A stretch of 62,799 nt of DNA from contig JAKIUK010000016.1 in the NCBI GenBank assembly GCA_021647585.1, positions 1-62,799 on the forward strand, written 5' to 3'. The number at the start of each line of letters is the position of its first letter. The stretch's first letter is position 1. Position numbers and translations under genes: made by a program. Under the pieces are notes generated by a model that was not told the origin of the DNA, made no database searches, and saw nothing but the letters and a program-made list of their open reading frames with translations. This DNA is from Methylococcaceae bacterium. GTDB lineage: Bacteria > Pseudomonadota > Gammaproteobacteria > Methylococcales > Methylomonadaceae. Shown piece by piece: positions 35,977 to 44,196 of this stretch.

Positions 35977-36261
35977 TTATGATAAACCGTATAAATCCAT
36001 TTTTTTACGCAGAGTACTACGGCTTAAGCCAAGTATTTTGGCAGCTTTGGTTTGGTTGTGGCCACAATATTCCAATGCAGCTTCTAATAATGGTTTTTCT
36101 ACTTCGCTGATAACCATTGCATATAGTCCACAAGTATCATGACCATTAAGTTGAGAAAAATAATGCTCTACAGTTTTTTTTACATGAACTGATAGAGGAA
36201 CAGGCGTCTTTTTTTTACTGTCAATCTTGATGACTTTTGCGCTTTCTTGCATTGCTTCCAT
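35977..36261 (-). CDS. fis: DNA-binding protein Fis
   Basis: 94 residues, close to the E. coli length of 98. The C-terminal helix-turn-helix is very conserved (ALEYCGHNQTKAAKILGLSR then STLRKKM). Fis bends DNA and coordinates transcription with growth rate. It starts 17 nt after dusB, the classic dusB-fis operon. Confidence 0.96.
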   Translation of the reverse strand: MEAMQESAKVIKIDSKKKTPVPLSVHVKKTVEHYFSQLNGHDTCGLYAMVISEVEKPLLEAALEYCGHNQTKAAKILGLSRSTLRKKMDLYGLS

Positions 36262-36278
36262 ATATGTTATGACTGTTT

Positions 36279-37256
36279 TTAATAAGCGAGTTTAGTATTG
36301 GCAAAAACTGAATTTACCAGTGCTATTTGTTGGGATGGGATAAGTGTTTGATAAATTTCTTTAATACGGACAGAAGGAATTGATCCTAAGTTATCAAAAT
36401 ACCAGCCTATATGCTTACGGGCTATTCTAACACCGCTAATATTGCCATAGAAGCTATATAAGTTTTCCAGATGATTATTAATTATTGATTGAATGTCATT
36501 AACAGACGGTTTTATATAGCTTTTATTGTTATTTAGGTGCTGTAAAATTTCATCAAAAATCCAAGGCTTACCTTGTGCAGCCCGCCCAATCATGATGGCA
36601 TCAGCCCCTGTGTATTCAATAACCTGTTTGGCTTTGGTAGCGTCAGTGATATCGCCATTAGCAATAATGGGAAGATTAACAACTTGCTTTACTTGCCTAA
36701 TAGTAGAATATTCGGCTTGCCCATTAAATTTACATGCCCGTGTTCGGCCATGAATGGTTAGAGCGGCAATACCTGATTGTTCAGCAATTTGGGCAATTTT
36801 AAGTGCATTTTTGTTGTCTTTATCCCATCCAGTACGAATTTTAAGGGTCACGGGAATATCGACGGCATTAACAATAGCATCCAGAATCTTGTTGACTAAT
36901 GCTTCATCTTTGAGCAAAGCGGAACCCGCTGCAACTGAACAGACCTTTTTGGCTGGACAGCCCATATTAATATCAATTATTTGGGCGCCACGTTGTTGAT
37001 TCAGACGTGCTGCATCAGCCATTTGTTGTGGGTTTGTTCCTAAAATTTGAACTGATCGCAACCCCGTTTCTCCGGTATAGTCAGTTTTTAGTAGTGTCCT
37101 TCTGTGTTTTTGCAATGCCGGGTTTGATGCAACCATTTCAGATACGGCAAGGCCCGCACCAAACTGCCTACATAACTCACGAAATGGACGGTCAGTGATT
37201 CCTGCCATAGGGGCAAGAATTAGGTTGTTTTTAAGAGAGTAAGGACCTATTTGCAT
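36279..37256 (-). CDS. dusB: tRNA-dihydrouridine synthase B
   Basis: An FMN enzyme that reduces uridine in the D-loop of tRNA. The chosen ATG 37256 gives MQIGPYSLKNNLILAPMAG, which aligns with the E. coli start and places the catalytic Cys in NMGCPAKKVC at C100, as in E. coli DusB. A longer frame to 37292 is less likely. Also present: TDRPFREL and NGDITD. First gene of the dusB-fis pair. Confidence 0.96.
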   Translation of the reverse strand: MQIGPYSLKNNLILAPMAGITDRPFRELCRQFGAGLAVSEMVASNPALQKHRRTLLKTDYTGETGLRSVQILGTNPQQMADAARLNQQRGAQIIDINMGCPAKKVCSVAAGSALLKDEALVNKILDAIVNAVDIPVTLKIRTGWDKDNKNALKIAQIAEQSGIAALTIHGRTRACKFNGQAEYSTIRQVKQVVNLPIIANGDITDATKAKQVIEYTGADAIMIGRAAQGKPWIFDEILQHLNNNKSYIKPSVNDIQSIINNHLENLYSFYGNISGVRIARKHIGWYFDNLGSIPSVRIKEIYQTLIPSQQIALVNSVFANTKLAY

Positions 37257-37380
37257 TTTATGGGCTATCCAGTGGGGCCGCATATAATACATGAAATGGT
37301 GTTGATAATCACTATTGATTTTTTATTTTTTTCTAAGTGATGGGTATGGAGTATGCGGGTGGGGAATAGAATGTTTCAGA

Positions 37381-37432
37381 CGAAAAAAGAAAAACGAAAG
37401 ACGGAAGTATTATTGCTCTTTGCGTCTTTCGT
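37381..37432 (-). terminator. Rho-independent-like terminator after the 37442 gene
   Basis: Read on the minus strand, ACGAAAGACG and CGTCTTTCGT form a 10-bp perfect stem (37423-37432 and 37394-37403) with a loop of about 19 nt, followed by a T-rich run. It lies just past the minus-strand stop at 37442. Confidence 0.7.
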
Positions 37433-37441
37433 CTTGAGTTC

Positions 37442-37987
37442 TTAGTCGGCCTTCAAATCTTTATCATGTTCATCAGTAAAAATTGGGTTACTTTTATCAT
37501 CGCCATGCAGTTTATCAATATCTTCTGGATAAATATGCCAGAAAGATTGGTCAATGGAACCGTTTTTATAATTTTCCTTGTTTGCATGAGTGAATGGACA
37601 CCACCAGTTTTCAACGACTTTAACCAGATAAGCATGCCATTCAAAAAGAGCAACACTGTATGGGCAATACATTGTGCAGTTAATTATCCAATACAGTTTA
37701 GATTGGGCAAAACTTAATTTGAATGTGCCATCCATGGTGATTTGGTCTTTCATAGTGTAGCGGTGGCTGGCTCTGTCAGGGATATAGTCACCCCATTTTT
37801 TTAAATTTTTTGCACCGCAAAAAATCAGGCTGTAGTAAGTTAAGTATGCGCTGGTAATGACAAATGGCAAAGTCAGTATGGGCAAATAAACCAAAATGAG
37901 TCCTATCGCTCTGGATAAAACAGACATTTGTTTATGATTGCGGCCTATCTGAACTCTATCGGCAGCACATTGTTCACAAGCTTTCAT
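37442..37987 (-). CDS. Uncharacterised Cys-rich membrane protein
   Basis: 181 residues, not recognised. It begins with a CxxC pair (KACEQCAADR), then a hydrophobic double segment at about 22-55, then a Trp- and Tyr-rich soluble region with CTMYCPYSVALFEWHAYL and VVENWWCPFTH. The stop is followed by a terminator. It overlaps the upstream small metal-binding gene (ATGA), so the two are translated together. A redox or metal-related membrane role is only a guess. Confidence 0.75.
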   Translation of the reverse strand: MKACEQCAADRVQIGRNHKQMSVLSRAIGLILVYLPILTLPFVITSAYLTYYSLIFCGAKNLKKWGDYIPDRASHRYTMKDQITMDGTFKLSFAQSKLYWIINCTMYCPYSVALFEWHAYLVKVVENWWCPFTHANKENYKNGSIDQSFWHIYPEDIDKLHGDDKSNPIFTDEHDKDLKAD

Positions 37988-38157
37988 TTATTTTTCTCGT
38001 TTGTTGTAGGTAATAGTTTATCTTCGTTTAGTAACTGGTAAATACTTAAACAGCCTTCGCAGCAGAAATGTTTTAGTCCTTCTTTTGTTTCCAGCTTGAA
38101 ACATTTTATTTCAACAGGCTGGCTACAAAGTACACAGGGTGCTTTTGTTGATTTCAT
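37984..38157 (-). CDS. Small stand-alone metal-binding domain protein (CcoI N-terminus-like)
   Basis: 57 residues from ATG 38157 (MKSTKAPC). A CVLCSQPV pair is followed about 22 residues later by FCCEGCLSIYQLL. The spacing and the CCEGC core resemble the N-terminal metal-binding domain of heavy-metal P-type ATPases such as CcoI, here without the ATPase. Overlaps the next gene by four bases and lies 7 nt after rlmI. A longer TTG start at 38181 would overlap rlmI. Confidence 0.7.
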   Translation of the reverse strand: MKSTKAPCVLCSQPVEIKCFKLETKEGLKHFCCEGCLSIYQLLNEDKLLPTTNEKNK

Positions 38158-38164
38158 GTAACAA

Positions 38165-39361
38165 TTATAAACTGCTAGCAACAGAACAGAAATAGGTTTT
38201 TAAATATTCTGTTTCCGGGATGGATGGATGAACAGGATGGTCAGGACCTTGGCTTCCTGAAGAAAAAAACACCAGGTGGCGGTCTATATGGCGTGCAGAT
38301 GAACGCAATAATTCATGTAAGTTTGATTTGGTTAAATGATGTGAGCAGGAGGCAGAGACTAAAATGCCATTTTTTGATAGAACTTGTAGTGCCAGATGGT
38401 TTAATCTACGGTAAGCTTCATAACCTGCTTTGAAGTCTTTCTTGCGTTTAATCAGTGCGGGAGGGTCTAAAATAATAATATCATAATGCGCATTGTTCTC
38501 CCTGGCCTGTTTGAGAAAATCAAAAACATCACTACGGACAAAATGCATTCTATCTTGTACGCTGTTTAGTTTGGCGCTGCTTTGAGCCATAGTTAGGGCG
38601 GATTCAGAGCTATCAACACAGGTGACATCAGAAGCGCCTGCCATAGCAGCAGGTATACCCCAAGCACCGGAATAACAAAATAAGTCCAAAATACGTTGTT
38701 CTTTGGCTAGTTTTGCTACTTGCACCCGACTGTTACGATGGTCATAAAACCAGCCGGTTTTTTGACCATCGATAACATTTAACTGAAACAGGGCGTTATT
38801 TTCTTCGATGATGAGAGTTTCAGGTAGCGTTCCGTATATGACCTCAGTTTTCTGAGACAGGTTTTCCAGTTGTCGCTGGCTGTTATCATTTTTTAAAATA
38901 ATGGACTCAGGAGATAACAGCTCAATGAGCGTGGTGACTAAGATTTCTTTTTGTTTTTCGATACCTGCTGTTGTTATTTGAACGGATAAAACTGAGCCAA
39001 ACCGGTCGATTACCAGACCAGGAAGCCCATCGCTTTCACCAAAAACCAGGCGGTAATATGGCTTGTCAAATAATCGTTCACGCAATGCCAGTGCATTGCT
39101 AATTCTATCCTTGAAAAAATTTCCGCCCAATTTTTGTGAGGGCTTTCTGGATATAAGTCGTGCGCAGACTAAAGTGTTAGGGTTGATATATGCGCTACCC
39201 AGTGGTTTTCCACTGTTGTCTTTAATCACAACCAAATCACCAGCAGCAAATTGGTCTAAAGGTGAGCGTTTAGTATCGACTTCATTACTAAAGACCCATA
39301 AATGGCCTTTACGTAAGCGTTTGTCTTCATTTTTTTTTAAGTAGAGATCTGGATGTGCCAT
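38165..39361 (-). CDS. rlmI: 23S rRNA (cytosine-C5)-methyltransferase, RlmI-like
   Basis: 398 residues: an N-terminal PUA-like domain (KGHLWVFSNEV), a central EEHEA-like linker with GQKTGWFYDHR, and a SAM methyltransferase domain with VLDLFCYSG-type ILDLFCYSGAWG, ILDPPALIKR and the catalytic-type SASCSHHL. Matches RlmI, which makes m5C1962 in 23S rRNA. ATG start. Followed closely by the two Cys-rich genes. Confidence 0.93.
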   Translation of the reverse strand: MAHPDLYLKKNEDKRLRKGHLWVFSNEVDTKRSPLDQFAAGDLVVIKDNSGKPLGSAYINPNTLVCARLISRKPSQKLGGNFFKDRISNALALRERLFDKPYYRLVFGESDGLPGLVIDRFGSVLSVQITTAGIEKQKEILVTTLIELLSPESIILKNDNSQRQLENLSQKTEVIYGTLPETLIIEENNALFQLNVIDGQKTGWFYDHRNSRVQVAKLAKEQRILDLFCYSGAWGIPAAMAGASDVTCVDSSESALTMAQSSAKLNSVQDRMHFVRSDVFDFLKQARENNAHYDIIILDPPALIKRKKDFKAGYEAYRRLNHLALQVLSKNGILVSASCSHHLTKSNLHELLRSSARHIDRHLVFFSSGSQGPDHPVHPSIPETEYLKTYFCSVASSL

Positions 39362-39461
39362 TTAAGCTAAAAGTCTGAGTGAATAAAATTTTTAATGAGG
39401 TATTGCTAAGGCGTGAGGATTAAATTAAGTTCCGTAAGTTATTTAATCCTCGTTTGTAAGT

Positions 39462-40106
39462 TCACATTAATTCAAAACGATAACCACCCATTTTATTTGA
39501 TGGTGCTGCAATTTCCATTGTTATTTCTGTAGAAATGTTTGAGCCAATCAGGTTGGCAGACTTTTTAGTGTATTCTTGGGGTTGAAAGACTCTTTTGGCA
39601 AAGGTTTGTCCAGAAAAGTTTTGTAATGTCAATTTTATGGAGGGGTATCTCTGGTCAAAAGCTGACTGATTGGAAAATGCGGTTTTAAAAATGTAAGTAT
39701 CATTTTTCGTAGCTTCGAAAGCTCCATGCAAAATGGTAATCTCATTGAGGTTTTTATAAACAGGTAATTGACAGTATAAACTGTTGCATATAGTTTTTAA
39801 CCAAGGTCTTAAAAAGGAATTTTGAGTTAAGTTATAACCTTCAAAAAAATAAATTTGAAACAGAAAAAGGATAATGCAAACGGTGTAGCCAATTCTCCAC
39901 AGGCCGTTGTGTTCATCTGATGAGCTTTTGAGTGCAGGTAAAATTTCGTCGGCTTCTAATGGGTCGTCGGTATTTTCATCGTTTAATAATTCGAGAGCAT
40001 CAAACATGGCGGAACATCCCTCGCAACAAATCATTCCTAGAGAAGAGCGGAGTTCTTCTGTTGAAATTGAACGCTGTTTGTTACATTCAGGGCATTGTGT
40101 TTGCAT
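39462..40106 (-). CDS. Zinc-ribbon and DUF3426 membrane protein
   Basis: 214 residues: an MJ0042-type zinc ribbon at the start (CPEC at 5-8, CEGC at 28-31), an acidic linker, one membrane segment at about 72-92, and a periplasmic DUF3426 domain. In gammaproteobacteria it is commonly next to prmA, as here. Role unknown. It begins only 3 nt after the prmA stop. Confidence 0.88.
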   Translation of the reverse strand: MQTQCPECNKQRSISTEELRSSLGMICCEGCSAMFDALELLNDENTDDPLEADEILPALKSSSDEHNGLWRIGYTVCIILFLFQIYFFEGYNLTQNSFLRPWLKTICNSLYCQLPVYKNLNEITILHGAFEATKNDTYIFKTAFSNQSAFDQRYPSIKLTLQNFSGQTFAKRVFQPQEYTKKSANLIGSNISTEITMEIAAPSNKMGGYRFELM

Positions 40107-40109
40107 TTT

Positions 40110-40994
40110 TTAAGTACTCTTTATACCATTTAATCTGCACCAGTCATCCCGACTTTTCGGTGCTTTTATCTGGATGTTGTGTTGCTTATATGCTGCGCTA
40201 ACAGAGTCTGCCTGTTCATTTAAAATACCTGATAAAACAAGCTGTCCTTCTGCTTTAACGAGTTTAGATATTGTTTCAGATAGATCACAAAGAGGGTGGG
40301 CTAAAATATTAGCAAGCACAATGTCTGCCTGGAACGCTTGAAACTGTTCAGGCAGATAACAATTGATTTTATGCTTAACCTTATTTTTTTCAGCATTGTC
40401 CTTTGTTGCAGTTATTGCTTGAGGGTCAATATCAATAGCATGGGCCTCTTTTGCTCCCAGTAAGAGGGCTGCAACTGCCAGGATGCCAGAACCGCAGCCA
40501 TAATCAATTATTATTTTATCTTTAAGGTTATGATTTGCAAGCCATTCCAGGCACAAGGCAGTAGTTGGATGGGTTCCTGTGCCAAATGCCAGCCCTGGGT
40601 CGAGGGTCATGCAAACGGTGTTAGTTTCTGTCTTTTCTTGTCCTGTAGGACATACCCAGAGAGAGTTGCCAAATTTCATAGGGCGATAATGTTCCATCCA
40701 TGAACGTTCCCATATTTGGTCTTGGAGAATCTCTTGAAACCAATTTTCCAGGGTATTATTTTTGAATTGGGAAAATAAAAGTGTTTTTATTCGCTCAGGT
40801 TCAGTATCAATTTCAAACAGAGCAATAACTTTAGTCAGCTGCCATATTTTTGTTTCACCTGGAGGGGGTTCATAGACCGGTTGGTCTTCAGCATCCATAT
40901 ACGTTACAGATACTGCACCCAGTTCAGTAAAAAAGTCAGAAACGTCAGGCGCCGTATTTTTATTGGTAATAATAGAAAGCTGATGCCAGGTCAT
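40110..40994 (-). CDS. prmA: Ribosomal protein L11 methyltransferase
   Basis: Trimethylates ribosomal protein L11. 294 residues with the N-terminal L11-recognition domain, the SAM-binding motif IIDYGCGSGILAVAALLLGA, and DIVLANILAHPLC. ATG start. Normally co-transcribed with accBC, but here an R3 element and a hairpin lie in the 276-bp accC-prmA gap. Confidence 0.96.
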   Translation of the reverse strand: MTWHQLSIITNKNTAPDVSDFFTELGAVSVTYMDAEDQPVYEPPPGETKIWQLTKVIALFEIDTEPERIKTLLFSQFKNNTLENWFQEILQDQIWERSWMEHYRPMKFGNSLWVCPTGQEKTETNTVCMTLDPGLAFGTGTHPTTALCLEWLANHNLKDKIIIDYGCGSGILAVAALLLGAKEAHAIDIDPQAITATKDNAEKNKVKHKINCYLPEQFQAFQADIVLANILAHPLCDLSETISKLVKAEGQLVLSGILNEQADSVSAAYKQHNIQIKAPKSRDDWCRLNGIKST

Positions 40995-41026
40995 TGTTTT
41001 ATTGGTGGGTTATGTGTAACTACAAA

Positions 41027-41075
41027 GGCCACGGGGGGCACAAAGATTCAATATGTCTTAGTGCTCCACGTGGCC
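41027..41075. repeat. Hairpin between accC and prmA
   Basis: GGCCACGGGGGGCAC and GTGCTCCACGTGGCC form an imperfect stem of about 13 pairs with a loop of 19 nt. Next to R3 copy 1. It may attenuate transcription between accC and prmA on the minus strand. Confidence 0.5.
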
Positions 41076-41101
41076 CAGATAGATGAATGATTTTCTGGAT
41101 A

Positions 41102-41263
41102 TAAGGAACGTGCACAGAATAACTTGAACAATTGGCTTTGTATTTTGTCCGTTTTCTTCGTTGTAGAAATAGTTGCGTAGCTTGTTACGCGCCCATTTCC
41201 TCGCCTTGAATACGAACAAACTACTTCGCCAATTACCCAACTTAGTTCTGTGCGCGTTCCTAA
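41102..41263. repeat. R3 inverted-repeat element, copy 1 (about 162 bp)
   Basis: The ends TAAGGAACGTGCACAGAA and CTGTGCGCGTTCCTAA are inverted repeats. The internal sequence, including GTTGCGTAGCTTGTTACGCG, is shared with copy 2 at 51975-52144 (opposite orientation) and with a half copy at 49212-49320. No coding capacity. It lies inside an otherwise operon-like gap between accC and prmA. Confidence 0.75.
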
Positions 41264-41270
41264 GTGTAGT

Positions 41271-42611
41271 TTAAATACCCAGTTTCTTTTCCAGATAATG
41301 TATGTTTTGGCAGCCAGATATAAATGCACTGTCAGTCATAATGTCAACTTGTAATGGAATGTTGGTTTTTATACCATCAATGATCATTTCACTTAGTGCC
41401 GTTTGCATTCTGGCAATTGCACTGTTTCGGTCATCGCCATGTGCTATTAGTTTGCCAATCATGGAGTCATAGTAGGGGGGTACTTTATAACCGTTATATA
41501 TATGTGTTTCACACCGAATACCTGGGCCGCCAGGCATGTGGAACTGTTCAATTGTGCCTGGACAGGGCATAAAGGTTTTCGGGTCTTCGGCATTCAAGCG
41601 GCATTCGATTGCATGTCCGGTAAAGGTCACTTGATCCTGTGTTTTTGAAAGGGGTTCGCCTGCAGCAATCCGTAACTGTTCTTTAACGATATCAAAACCG
41701 GTAATCATTTCTGTAACCGGGTGTTCAACCTGTACGCGGGTATTCATTTCAATGAAAAAGAATTCCCCCCTTTCGTATAAGAATTCAAATGTACCCGCAC
41801 CCAGATAACCAATATCTCTACATGCCTTGGTGCACAGCTCACCCATTTGTTGGCGTTGTTCCTCGGTAATGCCAGGCGCAGGTGCTTCTTCAACAACTTT
41901 TTGATGACGACGCTGCATAGAACAGTCCCTTTCACCCAGATGTATTGCATTGCCGTGGGAATCTGCTAACACTTGAAATTCAATATGGCGAGGGTCTTCA
42001 AGAAATTTTTCCATATATAACGTGTCATTGCCAAATGCTGCAGCAGCTTCTGCTCGAGTCAATGAAATGGCATTGATTAATGCCGCTTCTGTATGGACTA
42101 CACGCATACCACGACCGCCCCCGCCGCCCGCCGCTTTAACAATGATTGGATAACCAATTCCCTGGGCCATCTTCATGTTGGTATTGTTGTCATCAGTAAG
42201 CGGCTCACCGTCTCCTGGTACGCAAGGAATACCTGCTGCTAGCATCGCTTTCTTGGCAGAAATCTTATCTCCCATCATGCGGATGGTTTCAGCTTTAGGA
42301 CCAATGAATGTAAAGCCACTGAGGCTTACTTTTTCTGAGAAATCTGCGTTTTCAGACAAAAAACCATAGCCGGGGTGTATCGCTACAGCATCAGTGACCT
42401 CTGCTGCACTGATAATGGCGGGAATATTCAGGTAACTATCCACTGAAGCAGCCGGTCCTATACATACAGCTTCATCAGCCAAGCGAACATGTTTCAAGTC
42501 ACGGTCAACATCAGAATGCACAGCAACGGTTTTTATACCCAATTCACGGCATGCACGAAGAATGCGCAAAGCAATTTCACCGCGATTGGCGATTACAATT
42601 TTATCGAACAT
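41271..42611 (-). CDS. accC: Acetyl-CoA carboxylase, biotin carboxylase subunit
   Basis: ATP-dependent carboxylation of the biotin on AccB, first step of fatty acid synthesis. 446 residues with the ATP-grasp glycine loop KAAGGGGGRGM, the family N-terminus KIVIANRGEIALRILRA, and EMNTRVQVEHPVTE. Normal length. ATG start. Follows accB after 18 nt. Confidence 0.98.
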   Translation of the reverse strand: MFDKIVIANRGEIALRILRACRELGIKTVAVHSDVDRDLKHVRLADEAVCIGPAASVDSYLNIPAIISAAEVTDAVAIHPGYGFLSENADFSEKVSLSGFTFIGPKAETIRMMGDKISAKKAMLAAGIPCVPGDGEPLTDDNNTNMKMAQGIGYPIIVKAAGGGGGRGMRVVHTEAALINAISLTRAEAAAAFGNDTLYMEKFLEDPRHIEFQVLADSHGNAIHLGERDCSMQRRHQKVVEEAPAPGITEEQRQQMGELCTKACRDIGYLGAGTFEFLYERGEFFFIEMNTRVQVEHPVTEMITGFDIVKEQLRIAAGEPLSKTQDQVTFTGHAIECRLNAEDPKTFMPCPGTIEQFHMPGGPGIRCETHIYNGYKVPPYYDSMIGKLIAHGDDRNSAIARMQTALSEMIIDGIKTNIPLQVDIMTDSAFISGCQNIHYLEKKLGI

Positions 42612-42629
42612 ATGTTTACCTGAGTTAGT

Positions 42630-43091
42630 TTATTCAATGATGAATAGTGGTTGGTCATATTCGACAGGTTGTGCATTTTCCACCAGAATCTGTTTAATAG
42701 TGCCGCTTTTATCTGCTTCAATCTGGTTAAGAATTTTCATGGCTTCTATGATACAAATGGTTTCGCCTTCATGAACTTTTTGTCCAACTGAGACAAAAGG
42801 CGCTGCATTCGGTGAGGCTGCGCCGTAGAAAGTACCTACCATAGGTGATTTAACCACATGTCCACTGGGCAGCTCTGCAGTTGGCTCAGTAGAAGTGGTT
42901 GCAGATGTAGCTAATGGTGCTGCGGCAATAGTTGCTATAGGTGCAGTGGCGGCTGCCATCATAGCAGATGGTGCCGGAGCGGGAGAATAACGGCTAATGC
43001 GTACAGATTCTTCACCTTCACTGATTTCAATTTCTGCAATATCGGATTCTTCGATAATTTCGATTAATTTTTTTATTTTTCTAATATCCAT
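42630..43091 (-). CDS. accB: Biotin carboxyl carrier protein of acetyl-CoA carboxylase
   Basis: 153 residues: an N-terminal AccB dimerisation region, an Ala/Pro/Thr-rich linker, and a biotinyl domain with EAMKILNQIEA (biotinylated K119). The linker is Ala-rich and longer than in some relatives. Follows aroQ after 3 nt, the standard aroQ-accB-accC order. Confidence 0.97.
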   Translation of the reverse strand: MDIRKIKKLIEIIEESDIAEIEISEGEESVRISRYSPAPAPSAMMAAATAPIATIAAAPLATSATTSTEPTAELPSGHVVKSPMVGTFYGAASPNAAPFVSVGQKVHEGETICIIEAMKILNQIEADKSGTIKQILVENAQPVEYDQPLFIIE

Positions 43092-43094
43092 TGT

Positions 43095-43541
43095 TTAGTT
43101 TCTCTCTACTAAAATCTGGTGGGCTGCTTGTAAAGCAAGTTCGTATCCTGTTGCTCCTAATCCACAGATAACACCAACGGCAATATCTGAAAAATAGGAG
43201 TGTGTTCTAAAGTTTTCGCGGGCATGCACATTTGATAAATGCACTTCTATAAAGGGTATTTTTGTTGCTAGTAATGCATCACGTATGGCAACACTGGTAT
43301 GAGTGAATGCGGCCGGGTTAATAATGATGAAATCAACATGATTTTGAAAAGCACTATGTATTATTTCCACAAGATCATGTTCTGCGTTAGATTGATGAAA
43401 ATCTACTTGATGACCTAAGTTTTTTGCGTTTAATTTTACCGAATTCTCTATGTCTTTCAGGGTCTTATTACCATAGTGGCCTGGTTCCCTAATGCCTAGC
43501 AGGTTGAGGTTTGGGCCATTGAGTACGGTAATTGTTGCCAT
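43095..43541 (-). CDS. aroQ: Type II 3-dehydroquinate dehydratase
   Basis: Third step of the shikimate pathway. 148 residues with the family start VLNGPNLNLLGIREPGHYG, the IINPAAFTHTSVAIRDAL segment and EVHLSN. Cytoplasmic dodecamer in the family. Its product enters chorismate synthesis; its tie to accBC is a conserved gene order, not a pathway link. Confidence 0.97.
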   Translation of the reverse strand: MATITVLNGPNLNLLGIREPGHYGNKTLKDIENSVKLNAKNLGHQVDFHQSNAEHDLVEIIHSAFQNHVDFIIINPAAFTHTSVAIRDALLATKIPFIEVHLSNVHARENFRTHSYFSDIAVGVICGLGATGYELALQAAHQILVERN

Positions 43542-43669
43542 AAAATTTCTGTTGGAATTATCTAATCCGGTAATTCTGCCTAATTTAAAAGGTTTTGTCC
43601 AGATATATGTTACTTATGACAAGATAGCGACAAAATAAGGTGTTTTAATGTCTTGTTGATGCTGTTTTC

Positions 43670-44191
43670 TTACATTAAGGGAGTGATAATTTCTAAAATT
43701 TGTTCTCTGCTGAATTCACCGGGGTGTCTGTGTATGATTTGTCCTGGCCGATTAGTCACTACGGTAAAAGGGACTGCATTGACAATATTTCCTAATTGCT
43801 GGGAGAGAGCAATACCATCATCTTCGCCAATTAAAATGGGATAATTGATGTTAATTTTAGAGAGATATTGTTTAACAGATTGCTGGTCTTCGATTGCGAT
43901 TCCTATAAATTGCAAACCTTTATCATTAAATTCGTTTTGTAGTTTGATAAACTCAGGTATTTCTTTCAGGCAGGGGGGGCACCAGGTCGCCCAAAAATTG
44001 ATGATGCGAATTTTGCCTTTCCATTCAGAGATGCTACGTTGCTTACCTGTTAAGTCGGGTAGGCTGAATTTAAGGTTGGGTATATTCGGTTCTACTGGTT
44101 TAGTGTCTGCGACAGAAAAACGTTGGGCAAATATGCCACCTGTTAGGGCAATAATTCCAGCAAAAAAGATAAAGAATATTTTTTTATTCAT
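43670..44191 (-). CDS. TlpA/ResA-like thioredoxin-fold protein
   Basis: 173 residues with an N-terminal signal or anchor segment (about 4-23) and a TlpA/ResA-type redox domain: NFWATWCPPCLKEIPEF with C71 and C74, and a cis-Pro region AVPFTV. It is periplasmic and begins 5 nt after the dsbD stop, so DsbD is its likely electron donor. Could help cytochrome c maturation or thiol reduction. Confidence 0.92.
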   Translation of the reverse strand: MNKKIFFIFFAGIIALTGGIFAQRFSVADTKPVEPNIPNLKFSLPDLTGKQRSISEWKGKIRIINFWATWCPPCLKEIPEFIKLQNEFNDKGLQFIGIAIEDQQSVKQYLSKININYPILIGEDDGIALSQQLGNIVNAVPFTVVTNRPGQIIHRHPGEFSREQILEIITPLM

Positions 44192-44196
44192 AGGGT

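Noticed and set aside
41271..42611. Pyruvate carboxylase subunit A instead of AccC
   Set aside because: The gene directly follows aroQ-accB in the standard order; AccC of acetyl-CoA carboxylase is the simpler reading even though oadA is also present in the window.
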